From a bacterium (GTDB lineage: Bacteria > Electryoneota > RPQS01), in assembly GCA_016702305.1 (NCBI GenBank), contig JADJEH010000002.1:496001-560000 (forward strand): a DNA stretch of 64,000 nt, given 5' to 3'. The position numbers and the translations under genes are program-made. The first letter of the stretch is position 1; every line of letters starts with the position of its first letter. Positions 18,041-26,585 of the stretch are shown piece by piece. Under the pieces are notes generated by a model that was not told the DNA's origin, did not search any database, and saw only the letters and a list, made by a program, of their open reading frames with translations.

Positions 18041-19531
18041 TCAGATTTCGCGCCGCAACCGTTTGACCGGAATGCTCAGTTGTTCGCGGTATTTCTGAAC
18101 CGTGCGGCGGGCGATCGGGAAGCCTTCGTCGGCCAGCATCTCGGCAATCGCCTGGTCGCTCAGCGGATCGCTCTTGTCTTCAGCCTCGATGATCTCCTGC
18201 AAGCGCGACTTAATGACCTTCGTGGAGATCTCTTCGCCGTCGCTCGTCTCCATGCGTTCGCTGAAGAAGTACTTTAACTCGAACACGCCCCATTCTGTCT
18301 GCACGTACTTGCCGTTGGTCACGCGCGAGATTGTTGAGATGTCCATGCTGATATCTTCGGCGATATCCTGCAGAATCATTGGCCTCAAAAACTCGCGGCC
18401 CTTCATGAAGAAGTCCTTCTGCCGTTCGACAATCGCGCGCATTGTGCGCAGGATCGTGGCGCGGCGCTGGTGAATCGCGTTGATAAACCAGCGGGCGCTC
18501 TCCAGCTTGCGAGCGACGAATTCCTTGACCTTCTTGTCGGTGTTACCCGACAGAAACATCTCTTTGTAGGCGGTGTTCACATGGAAGTTCGGCGTATTAC
18601 CGTCGTTCAGGTAAACAGCGAATTCGCCCTCGTCGTCCACACGGGCCACGACCAGATCGGGGATAACGTAATTCTGCTTTTCGTCGAAATAGCCTTCGCC
18701 GGGCTTCGGATTCAATCGGCGAATCTCTTCGTACGCATTCTTCACTTCGTCCAGCACCACGCCGAGTTTCCGCGCCACGACTTCAAAGCGCTTGTTCATG
18801 AAGTCTTCATAGGCCTCGGTGAGCATGCGCTTGGCGGTGCGGTATTTCTGCGGGTCATCTTTTTGTCGCAGTTGAATCAACAGGCATTCGCGCAAGTCGC
18901 GGGCGCCAATCCCCGGCGGATCGAGCTCCTGCACGATGACCAGCACATGATTGGCTACCGCCACCGGAACATTGAGTTCGCGGGCGATCTCTTCAATCGG
19001 ATAGCTCAGAAATCCGTCGCGATTGATTGATCCAATGATATATTGCCCCACGCGGAACTCTTCGTCGTCGAGTCGCTGAAGGCGCATCTGATCTTCCAGG
19101 TATTCGGCCAGCGACTGCACAAACGGCCGCGGCAATTCTGTCAATTCCTCGCCCGACTCCGTGAAGCGTGACGCTTTATAAACGGAATGCTCGTCGTCGC
19201 TCAGGAAACTGTCCCAGTCCACCTCATCTTCGTTCCGACTCTCCGGCTGCTCAGGTTCATCGCGGGCTACTCGGGCGGCCGCTTCATATTCAGCGGACTC
19301 GCCCGAATCGTCGAGGGACGCGGCCGAGGCCTCGGTCTCAACCTCGGTCATAGACTTATCCACAACCGCTTCGTCTTCGGCGATCTCCTCGAGGAACGGA
19401 TTCTCTTGCAACTCGGCACGGACGCGCAATTCCAGCTCCAGCATTGGGAGCTGAATCAGCTCGCTGCGCAGGATTTGCTGCGGTTGGAGATACTGCTGGA
19501 GTTCGGGTTTAAGGACTTGTCTCAGTTCCAT
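18041..19531 (-). CDS. rpoN: RNA polymerase sigma-54 factor
   Basis: 496 residues. The N-terminal glutamine-rich activator-interaction region (residues 1-50) begins MELRQVLKPELQQYLQPQQI. An acidic linker (50-110) follows, then the core-binding and helix-turn-helix region (ISTISRVTNGKYVQTEWG). The C-terminal RpoN box reads RRTVQKYREQLSIP and contacts the -24 element. GAGGGT lies just before the ATG. The place next to lptB and the kds genes matches the well-known lptA-lptB-rpoN order of other diderms. Confidence 0.97.
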   Translation of the reverse strand: MELRQVLKPELQQYLQPQQILRSELIQLPMLELELRVRAELQENPFLEEIAEDEAVVDKSMTEVETEASAASLDDSGESAEYEAAARVARDEPEQPESRNEDEVDWDSFLSDDEHSVYKASRFTESGEELTELPRPFVQSLAEYLEDQMRLQRLDDEEFRVGQYIIGSINRDGFLSYPIEEIARELNVPVAVANHVLVIVQELDPPGIGARDLRECLLIQLRQKDDPQKYRTAKRMLTEAYEDFMNKRFEVVARKLGVVLDEVKNAYEEIRRLNPKPGEGYFDEKQNYVIPDLVVARVDDEGEFAVYLNDGNTPNFHVNTAYKEMFLSGNTDKKVKEFVARKLESARWFINAIHQRRATILRTMRAIVERQKDFFMKGREFLRPMILQDIAEDISMDISTISRVTNGKYVQTEWGVFELKYFFSERMETSDGEEISTKVIKSRLQEIIEAEDKSDPLSDQAIAEMLADEGFPIARRTVQKYREQLSIPVKRLRREI

Positions 19532-19626
19532 CGAATACCCTCATGGTGCAGTCGGGCAGGAGGTGACGCGGGGAGAATGGGTAGTTTAGGACCCAGAGCG
19601 CGGACCGTGGCAGATAGCCTGCTTGG

Positions 19627-19642
19627 AGCAAGGCCTGTGCCA
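19627..19642 (-). promoter_or_regulatory. Sigma-54 (-24/-12) promoter of rpoN
   Basis: On the minus strand TGGCACAGGCCTTGCT, against the consensus TGGCACGnnnnTTGCA/T: every fixed base of the -24 box but one, and the whole -12 box, with correct spacing. It points at rpoN, whose ATG is about 95 nt downstream, suggesting autoregulation. The rest of the 289-nt gap between lptB and rpoN is AT-rich, with no convincing gene. Confidence 0.65.
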
Positions 19643-19820
19643 TAAACAAACTGCACGCGAATTAAGCACATTTTCTAACATTTTCCAGGCGAGGTCACTG
19701 CATCACGATCTTAATAAACAATTACTTAAATTTTACTCATTCGGCACTCACACCAGTTTGGGTCCGGTGCGTTCAGCGGCCGTAGGCAACTTTGTCGCAA
19801 GGCAGGTGTTATAGCAAGAG

Positions 19821-20591
19821 TTAGAGGCGGAAAGAATCGCCGAGGTAGATCCGGCGGGCTTCTTCCGAGTTGGCCAGGAACTCTGAGGTGCCTTCCATCA
19901 ACAGCTTGCCGCTATAAATCAGGTAGGCCCGGTCCGTAATCGCCAGAGTTTCCCGGACGTTATGATCAGTTATCAACACGCCGATGCCGCGATCTTTGAG
20001 AGACCTTACAATTGCCTGAATGTCCGCCACGGCAATAGGGTCAATCCCGGCAAACGGCTCATCGAGGAGCATGAATTTGGGTCGTGTGACGAGCGACCGG
20101 GCGATTTCGACGCGGCGCCGTTCGCCGCCGGAGAGTTGAAAGCCCTTGTTGTCCACAACGTGTTCAAGTCGGAACTCGGCCAACAACTCGTCTGCGCGCA
20201 GTTTACGCTCAGCCCGCGAAATCGGCAAGAGCTCTAAGATCGCCATCAAGTTTTCGCGAACAGTGAGTTTGCGAAAGACCGATGGTTCCTGCGACAAATA
20301 GCCCATGCCCAAGCGTGCTCGGCGGTACATGGGCCAGTCGGTGACCTCGGTTTCGCCGAGATAGACATGCCCGGCCTTCGGGCGAATCATTCCCGTGACC
20401 ATGTAGAACGTCGTTGTCTTGCCGGCGCCATTCGGACCGAGGAGACCGACGATTTCACCCGTGCGCACATGCACGGTGACACCGTCAACGACCTTGCGTT
20501 TCCCGTAGAATTTCACCAAATCCTCACCGCGCAACGTCGTCTCTACGACCGTCGGCGGACTTGCCGCAAGTGGAGTCAGGGTCTCGTTCAC
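19821..20591 (-). CDS. lptB: LPS-transport ATP-binding protein LptB
   Basis: 256 residues, ABC ATPase. Walker A GPNGAGKTTTF, signature LSGGERRRVEIARSL, Walker B FMLLDEPFAGIDP, switch His in LITDHNVRETL. The sequence MGYLSQEPSVFRKLTVREN is characteristic of LptB. It powers LPS extraction from the inner membrane with LptF/LptG, not seen in this window. It overlaps the yfhO-like gene by 4 nt. Confidence 0.96.
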   Translation of the reverse strand: MNETLTPLAASPPTVVETTLRGEDLVKFYGKRKVVDGVTVHVRTGEIVGLLGPNGAGKTTTFYMVTGMIRPKAGHVYLGETEVTDWPMYRRARLGMGYLSQEPSVFRKLTVRENLMAILELLPISRAERKLRADELLAEFRLEHVVDNKGFQLSGGERRRVEIARSLVTRPKFMLLDEPFAGIDPIAVADIQAIVRSLKDRGIGVLITDHNVRETLAITDRAYLIYSGKLLMEGTSEFLANSEEARRIYLGDSFRL

Positions 20592-23098
20592 GCAATCTGC
20601 TCCGGTCTGCGGCGCGTCATCCAGTAGCCGACACCAACCAGCAGCAAGACGAGGAAGTGTGACGCCGTGGCGACATTGACGGCCAGACCTTCGCGTTTGG
20701 CGACGTACTCATAGACCACGGTGTGCGCCCCGGCCGCGACATACGTGCCGCGTGCAAATCCGTTTACGAGATAGATATCGGTCGGCTGCCCGTCAATCGT
20801 GGCCCGCCACTCCGGCGCATAGTAAGCATCGGCCAGCACAAGAAGGCCGGCCTGCGCATTATCCGTAGAAATTTCGACGCGGTGCGCTTCATGTTTGGTC
20901 ACGCGCGCCGTGGCTTGTGCCGTATTCCCGATCGCCCCCGGCAGCCCCTTGTCCAGCACCGTCAATTTCGTAAACGGGAATCCGGGGCGCCGCATCGTTT
21001 CAAATGCCTGCGTCCGGTCGGCGACGACCATAACCGAGTCCGCGAAGTACGCGCGCTCTTTGGCAATCGGCAGGCGGTAGCACGCCATTTTCGCGGAACC
21101 ATCTTCGTAGGCGAGTTGCAAACCGACATCCGGAGGCAACAATCCCTCGGTAAGGATGTACTTGCAATTAAGCGAGGCCAGCAACTCGAAGTTCAGTGGA
21201 AAATTCCGGTTCGTGCCATTGTAGAACAGATTGTCGGACATGTCCTGCCAGCTCCGCAGCTTAGCACCATGATAGCCACCCAATGATTCCACGCCCCACG
21301 CGGCCCAACGATTGTCCTGGTTGAGTCGTCCGACCGGGAATACTCGGAAGACGTCTTTCTTCGCCTCATCTTGCAGCGCCGACACAACGCGATTCGGGGC
21401 CAAGCCGGTGAGCTGTTGGGTCGCCGTCTGTGGCTCAAAGAACTGATGTGCGAACACGCCAAGGTCCACGGCCGTGAGGAGCAGGAGCGCACCAACCAAC
21501 ACGGGCTTTGTGAGCTTCTTCATGAGGAAGAACAGCATCGCCGCGAGACCCAGCGCCAGCATAAACAGTCGTGTTGTAAGGTCCGTGGCGAACATGTCGG
21601 CGCGCATATTGGTCAGCTGCGTAATCTGTCCCGGCTGGTAACGCTGCGCTTCGCCCACCTTGGACAAGCTCGCCAGGCTCTTGGCCAGGCTTTCGCCACC
21701 GACCAGAGAAATCACAAGCAGGACGCCCGCGCCGATAAGGGCATAACGAAACGCCTTGATCCACTTCTCATTCTCCTGATGCTCTTCGAGTTTGCGGTAG
21801 CCGAAGGCCGCCAGCAGCGCACCGCAGAAAATGACCAGCAGAAGGATAAGCGACGGGGTGCGGAACTTGTTGAAGAAGGGAAAGTAGTTAAAGAAAACCG
21901 AATAGAACGACTCAAAGTGCTTGCCGAACGACAGCAGAATTGAGAAGAGCGACAGCGCGACAAGACCCCATACGAACCGCGACTTCGCTCCGATCAGAGC
22001 GATGATGGCAAGCGCCAGGGGAATGATCCCGAAATAAAAGCTCGATGAAGTGAACATCATGTCACCCCAATACGTAGGCGATTTCAGGCCATACCATGAC
22101 GGGAAGACAAACGTGATCAGCTCCGCCGGATGCATGCTCCATGCAGTAGCATCGGCGAGCGAGTAGCCGCTTTGCGTCGCTGCGCCGATCGCCGGACCCA
22201 CGCCGCGAATCGAGTATTCGACGTACTCGAGCAGCGGGAAGTACCACAGCGACCCGACGCCGATTGCCAACACGACTCCGGCGAACAGTTGCCCGCCGGC
22301 CAGAGCGACATTGGTCATGCCGCCGCTCCGCAGTTCGTGAATGGCCCATGTAATGAACAAGATGCCGACGGACACGCCCGTGTAAAACAGCACTTGCGTA
22401 TGTCCGCCATGCTGAATCTGCCAGCCGAAGACCATCGCGAACAGCGCCAAGTCGAGCAGCCGCCGCCGTTCGTAGAGCTGCCACGCCAGGTACAGCAGGA
22501 TTGGAATGTAGATGAATGTGGCGAGCTTGCCGCCGTGCGATGCGGTGACCAACGAAATGAAATACGGATTCCATGCCAAAACGAGTCCGCACAATACAGC
22601 CAGCGGCACGGCGAATCCCAACCGCCGAATCACAAAGTAGACAAACAACCCGGCGTAGAGCATCAAGGCCACAAGCCACTTTTCGCCGCGCGTCGGACCC
22701 GAGTAGTTTCCGAGCAGCAGCACGTAGTTGGTGAACATGTCGGCATACCAGCGGGGGTTGGCCCAACGGTAGGCCAGCGCATACGGTGCCTCGACATATT
22801 CGTAGTTTGAATACGCTCCTGCCGCGAAGGACGGGAAACCGCCGAAGACGTCCGGGCACCACAGCGGGTATTGGCCGTTTTCAGCTTCACGTATCGCGAA
22901 GGTATTCCACGCCACGGCCGCTTCCGTGTCGTCGCCTGCCGAAAAGACCTTGTTGCTCAGCACAACTTGATGAAACAGGCCGATCACGAGCACGTACAGC
23001 GCCAGTACGCCCAGCACATCGGGCAGCCAATGCGGCAACGGCTTCTTCGCGGGAGAGATGGTTGATGCAGTAGGTTTGGCGGCGGATTTCGCGCTCAC
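20588..23098 (-). CDS. YfhO-like polytopic membrane protein
   Basis: 836 residues with roughly a dozen hydrophobic segments from residue 25 to 550, then a soluble C-terminal domain and a last membrane helix (FLVLLLVGVGYWM). N-terminal GDDTEAAVAWNTFA and FPSFAAGAYSNYEY are typical of the bacterial YfhO/GT-C-like family. Members are thought to move or transfer sugars at the extracytoplasmic side. It sits inside the kds-lpt cluster between lptA and lptB, which suggests a role in LPS or another envelope glycan; this is inference. Overlaps lptB by 4 nt. Confidence 0.85.
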   Translation of the reverse strand: MSAKSAAKPTASTISPAKKPLPHWLPDVLGVLALYVLVIGLFHQVVLSNKVFSAGDDTEAAVAWNTFAIREAENGQYPLWCPDVFGGFPSFAAGAYSNYEYVEAPYALAYRWANPRWYADMFTNYVLLLGNYSGPTRGEKWLVALMLYAGLFVYFVIRRLGFAVPLAVLCGLVLAWNPYFISLVTASHGGKLATFIYIPILLYLAWQLYERRRLLDLALFAMVFGWQIQHGGHTQVLFYTGVSVGILFITWAIHELRSGGMTNVALAGGQLFAGVVLAIGVGSLWYFPLLEYVEYSIRGVGPAIGAATQSGYSLADATAWSMHPAELITFVFPSWYGLKSPTYWGDMMFTSSSFYFGIIPLALAIIALIGAKSRFVWGLVALSLFSILLSFGKHFESFYSVFFNYFPFFNKFRTPSLILLLVIFCGALLAAFGYRKLEEHQENEKWIKAFRYALIGAGVLLVISLVGGESLAKSLASLSKVGEAQRYQPGQITQLTNMRADMFATDLTTRLFMLALGLAAMLFFLMKKLTKPVLVGALLLLTAVDLGVFAHQFFEPQTATQQLTGLAPNRVVSALQDEAKKDVFRVFPVGRLNQDNRWAAWGVESLGGYHGAKLRSWQDMSDNLFYNGTNRNFPLNFELLASLNCKYILTEGLLPPDVGLQLAYEDGSAKMACYRLPIAKERAYFADSVMVVADRTQAFETMRRPGFPFTKLTVLDKGLPGAIGNTAQATARVTKHEAHRVEISTDNAQAGLLVLADAYYAPEWRATIDGQPTDIYLVNGFARGTYVAAGAHTVVYEYVAKREGLAVNVATASHFLVLLLVGVGYWMTRRRPEQIA

Positions 23099-23110
23099 AA
23101 AGTGCTCCGG

Positions 23111-24202
23111 TCAGGGTTGTTGGGGAGGAACGGGCGGCGCCAGCAGCGATTCCGGCGTGTACTTGCCCTGGGTGCCGCCTTCAACGCGAATGCGCGAAAT
23201 GCGGCGGTTATCGAATCCGATAGTCAGCTCGTCACCCGACGTGACGTTCAGTCCTTGCGCGTCATCGCGGTCGCGCACGTAATAGGTCGCGGTTGCCGTT
23301 CCTTCGACCAGCGCGCGCGCGAGGATGCTCTGTTCAATCCACAGGGTCATCTGTTGGCCCGTCAGCACATGGCGGGGTGAGCCCGGCAACGAATCCGCGG
23401 GTGATGTGGCCACGGCGTCGCCCTCCACTTCCACGCGTTCAAGCTGCTCTTTATGAAAATAGAGCCGCATGCTGTCACCGCCGATACTGTCCGCGCCCGA
23501 CAAAGCCAGAGGATCTCCGGTCAGGGCGGCAAAGAGCGAGTCGGTGAAGAATTCCAGCAGCGAACCGTAGGCCGTAAGACTGTCGCGCACGATTTTGACA
23601 TGACCAATCGTGGTTGCCTGCCGTTCCGCCTCGGAGTAAGTAATGGTATCGCCCACGATGCGGGTATTGATGACGCCGGAGCTGTCCTCGCGCGTCAGCA
23701 CGGGACTACGGGCCACCCACGCTGATTTCTGTTTGTGATCGAAGTAACCGATCCCGCCGTTGAGAATCACTCCGCGCGGCTCGTAGCGCACGCGCACGCG
23801 GTCATACAAGTAACCGCTGCCCAGCCGTTCGCGGTAAAGCGCACGGTCGCAGTAAATGGTGATCGTGTCCTGATAAATGCGGACGTCGCCGCGCGCCTCA
23901 AGCTCTTCCGTCCAGTCACTGTACAGCACTTCGTTCGCAAACAACAGTCGCTGGCCGTCCTGAAACTGCACGTTGTTCCGAAAAATGAGCTGGCCGGAGT
24001 CCGGATAGTAGAGCGCCTGATCGCAAGTGATATTCAAACTGTCCTTGACGATCAGCACATCCCCGGTCAACTCCTGCACACGTTGCCCGTTTTCCTCGGC
24101 GTAGCGCAGCGAGTTGGCGCGGCGCAGTTCAACGCTGCCCGGAGCCGTTTGCGCCAGTACTCCGGACATCACACAAAACAGCGTGAATAAAACGCGCCAC
24201 AT
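23111..24202 (-). CDS. lptA: OstA/LptA-like periplasmic LPS-transport protein
   Basis: About 363 residues from ATG 24202 (MWRVLFTLFCVMSGVLAQ, signal peptide), 4 nt after the lptC stop. The upstream ATG at 24271 would precede the signal peptide and lies inside lptC. The body is a run of OstA-type repeats: LTGDVLIVKDSLNITCDQALYY, NNVQFQDGQRLLFANEVLY, GDVRIYQDTITIYCDRALY. It is about twice the length of E. coli LptA, resembling FCB OstA-like proteins that may form a longer periplasmic bridge. It is part of the kds-lpt operon. Confidence 0.85.
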   Translation of the reverse strand: MWRVLFTLFCVMSGVLAQTAPGSVELRRANSLRYAEENGQRVQELTGDVLIVKDSLNITCDQALYYPDSGQLIFRNNVQFQDGQRLLFANEVLYSDWTEELEARGDVRIYQDTITIYCDRALYRERLGSGYLYDRVRVRYEPRGVILNGGIGYFDHKQKSAWVARSPVLTREDSSGVINTRIVGDTITYSEAERQATTIGHVKIVRDSLTAYGSLLEFFTDSLFAALTGDPLALSGADSIGGDSMRLYFHKEQLERVEVEGDAVATSPADSLPGSPRHVLTGQQMTLWIEQSILARALVEGTATATYYVRDRDDAQGLNVTSGDELTIGFDNRRISRIRVEGGTQGKYTPESLLAPPVPPQQP

Positions 24203-24206
24203 CTTG

Positions 24207-24770
24207 TTACAGCGAATCCGGCGGTGCCGTTCGGGTGGGACGCTCGCGAGCTGTGACGCCGGACGGATCAAGCACTGTCCAGTTTTTCAAGTTCCGGTCC
24301 GCGCGAAAGCCAGTGCCGTAGATAGTGTCCGTTGGCGTGGCGATTTTCACCGGACCGTCGGCATAAATTAGCGCCCGCGCATGATCGTATTTCAAGATAT
24401 CGGTTTCCAGTCTGTCGCCGCTATCGGACACCGCCACGACGTGGCCGAACGCATTGAGATTGCGCGACGTTTCCGACGCGGTGCCGGAGTCCGCCCAAAT
24501 CCGCGTGCGGCGGTTGCCCAACTCGTCGAAGAAATCGGCAACGATCCCGCTGTCAAGAATGATCAGGTTTTGTTTCTCGTATTGCAGCACGCGGCCCGCG
24601 TCAATGACCGTCGCCAAACGGTCATCCGCATAAAACGATATCCGGGCCGTGAACAGCTCCTGTTCAGGGTACTCTTCTTCCGCCGGAGTGTCCGGCGGCG
24701 GCGGCGTTGTGGAGCAGCCAAGGACGGCCCACCATAGCATCAAGGTGCCGATGACCGCGTACGTCTTCAC
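24207..24770 (-). CDS. lptC: LptC-like LPS export lipoprotein
   Basis: 187 residues. The signal peptide ends MLWWAVLGC, a lipobox-type site, whereas proteobacterial LptC keeps a membrane helix. The beta-jellyroll body (LFTARISFYADDRLATVIDAG, DILKYDHARALIYADGPVKI) matches LptC/OstA. It would link the LptB2FG extractor to LptA. It overlaps kdsD by 4 nt and precedes lptA by 4 nt. Confidence 0.85.
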   Translation of the reverse strand: MKTYAVIGTLMLWWAVLGCSTTPPPPDTPAEEEYPEQELFTARISFYADDRLATVIDAGRVLQYEKQNLIILDSGIVADFFDELGNRRTRIWADSGTASETSRNLNAFGHVVAVSDSGDRLETDILKYDHARALIYADGPVKIATPTDTIYGTGFRADRNLKNWTVLDPSGVTARERPTRTAPPDSL

Positions 24771-25753
24771 CTTCCGATACCGGACTTCAGCAGGTCGTGC
24801 ATATGCACGATTCCCACCAGCTTATACCCCGCGTCCACAACAGGCAAGACCATAATGTTATGCCGCTCCATCAGATTCACGGCGGACATCACCAGCGCGT
24901 CGCGCGTGGTTGCCTTGGGCTTGTGCGTGGCCACATCGCTGATCTTGACCTTGGCCAAATCAATGTCTCGCTCAAGGGCGCGCCGTAAGTCGCCGTCGGT
25001 GAATATCCCCTGCAAAAGCCCGTTGGGCTCCACGACACAGACCGCGCCAAGCCGTTTGTTGGTCATGCACATGATCGAAGTCTTGAGGTCATCGTTCGGC
25101 GCCACCACCGGCATGTCGTGCCCCTCGTGCATAACGTCCTTCACGGTCATGGATAACCGGCGTCCCAGCGCTCCGCCGGGGTGCAGGAACTTGAAATCGT
25201 CCGGCTGAAATCCCTTGGCAGTCAGCAGCGCCACGGCTAGGGCATCCCCGAGCGCCAGAGCGGCCGTGGTCGAGGCGGTCGGCGCAAGATTCATCGGACA
25301 GCCTTCTTCGGCGACCGACGCATCCAGCACAACATCGCACTTCTCGGCCAGCCCGCTGCGCGTGTTCCCTAACAGTCCGATGATTGGAATGCCCAAGAAC
25401 TTCAGATACGGTAGCACGGTTAGTAGTTCGTCCGACTCGCCGCTCTTAGAAATCACAACGGCTGCATCCTCGCGGGTGACCATGCCCAAGTCGCCGTGTG
25501 CCGCTTCGGCGGGGTGGAGGAAACTCGACGGCGTACCGGTCGAGGCCAATGTCGCCGAAATCTTGCGTCCGATGTGGCCGCTCTTGCCCACGCCGGTCAC
25601 CACGACATGGCCGCGGATCTTCAGCAAAATGCCCAAGGCCATTTCGAAATCGCCATTGACACGGCCGACCAACTCTGCGACCGCGTGGGCCTCAACATCC
25701 AACAGGTGCTTGGCAGCAGCCAATGCGGCCGGCAAATTTTCGTTCGGGTTCAT
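24767..25753 (-). CDS. kdsD: Arabinose-5-phosphate isomerase KdsD
   Basis: 328 residues from ATG 25753, overlapping the kdsC stop (ATGA). Converts ribulose 5-phosphate to arabinose 5-phosphate, the first step of KDO synthesis. The SIS domain (residues 35-190) shows VVVTGVGKSGHIGRKI, STGTPSSFLHPAEA and SKSGESDEL. Two CBS domains follow (ending VVDAGYKLVGIVHMHDLL). The upstream ATG at 25792 is inside kdsC and less likely. Confidence 0.95.
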   Translation of the reverse strand: MNPNENLPAALAAAKHLLDVEAHAVAELVGRVNGDFEMALGILLKIRGHVVVTGVGKSGHIGRKISATLASTGTPSSFLHPAEAAHGDLGMVTREDAAVVISKSGESDELLTVLPYLKFLGIPIIGLLGNTRSGLAEKCDVVLDASVAEEGCPMNLAPTASTTAALALGDALAVALLTAKGFQPDDFKFLHPGGALGRRLSMTVKDVMHEGHDMPVVAPNDDLKTSIMCMTNKRLGAVCVVEPNGLLQGIFTDGDLRRALERDIDLAKVKISDVATHKPKATTRDALVMSAVNLMERHNIMVLPVVDAGYKLVGIVHMHDLLKSGIGR

Positions 25754-26331
25754 TTCGCAAAATCCTCGAAACTGCGGATGAACTCCTCCCATTTGCCATT
25801 AGCCCATAGCCACAGCTCGATGAACTCGCGCACGCAGCCCTGGCCTCCTGGGTTGTTCAAGACCACATCAACTCCTGCCTGCAACGCCGGGTGCGCGTCG
25901 CCCGGTGCAACCGACAGGCCGACGCGGGAAAGAGGAGGCAAATCAATCAAATCGTCGCCAATATACGCGGCGTCCTGTGGGCTCAGACCGTGCTTTGCGA
26001 GAATCTCCTCAACCACCGGCCATTTGGACAGATGTCCGAGATAGATTTCGTTAAAACGAAGCGCAGTCAAACGCGCCCGTGTTGCCGCCGAGTCGCGCCC
26101 GGAGATCGCACCGGTTAGCAAACCGTATCGGCTGACGCGGCCTAACACAAGCCCGTCCCGCGTGGAAAAGCCCTTGCTTTCCTGCAGATCGTCACTAAAA
26201 TAAATTGTCCCGTTGGTCAAGACACCGTCCACATCCACGAGGAGGATTTTGACTTTCTGCAGCCGTGCGACCAGCTCTTCGGGCAGGTCGGGCCGAAAGG
26301 CTAAAGCGACTTCTATCAAGCGATTATTCAA
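25750..26331 (-). CDS. kdsC: KDO-8-phosphate phosphatase KdsC
   Basis: 193 residues, HAD family without a cap. Motif I is LLVDVDGVLTNG, motif II ISGRDS, and motif IV YIGDDLIDLPPL. It removes phosphate from KDO 8-phosphate. It is the first gene of the kdsC-kdsD-lptC-lptA-yfhO-lptB run and has a strong promoter plus a palindrome just upstream. Confidence 0.95.
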   Translation of the reverse strand: MNNRLIEVALAFRPDLPEELVARLQKVKILLVDVDGVLTNGTIYFSDDLQESKGFSTRDGLVLGRVSRYGLLTGAISGRDSAATRARLTALRFNEIYLGHLSKWPVVEEILAKHGLSPQDAAYIGDDLIDLPPLSRVGLSVAPGDAHPALQAGVDVVLNNPGGQGCVREFIELWLWANGKWEEFIRSFEDFAK

Positions 26332-26355
26332 GAATAGTTCGAGCAGGGGTATAGT

Positions 26356-26375
26356 TTTTGCTTATTTAAGCAAAA
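26356..26375. promoter_or_regulatory. Perfect palindrome at the kdsC promoter (candidate operator)
   Basis: Arms TTTTGCTTA (26356-26364) and TAAGCAAAA (26367-26375) around 2 nt: 18 paired bases. It covers the predicted transcription start of the kdsC promoter and touches its -10 box, a classical repressor position. Confidence 0.5.
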
Positions 26376-26402
26376 GATAGGGCAAATTCCGAGAATTGTC
26401 AA
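26374..26402 (-). promoter_or_regulatory. Promoter of the kdsC-lptB operon
   Basis: Minus strand TTGACA (26402-26397), 17 nt, TATCTT (26379-26374), about 43 nt before the kdsC ATG. Confidence 0.65.
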
Positions 26403-26467
26403 CCCACCCGCCCACGAACTCTGTCGCGTGTTCCGGGCAGCCATTGCCGCCGGAATCGCCCAAGAGG

Positions 26468-26496
26468 TTGAAATTGTTGGGCATTTCCGCTACCTT
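26468..26496 (+). promoter_or_regulatory. Candidate promoter of the aminotransferase gene
   Basis: TTGAAA (26468-26473), 17 nt, TACCTT (26491-26496), about 90 nt upstream of the ATG and divergent from the kdsC promoter. Confidence 0.5.
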
Positions 26497-26585
26497 ACAG
26501 GGCTAAGCCACCCAGCGGCTGGCGTGGGAAACCTGAGGCTGGTGCTGCGCGTGACAAGTGTGACCCACCAACATCCTCTGACAGC

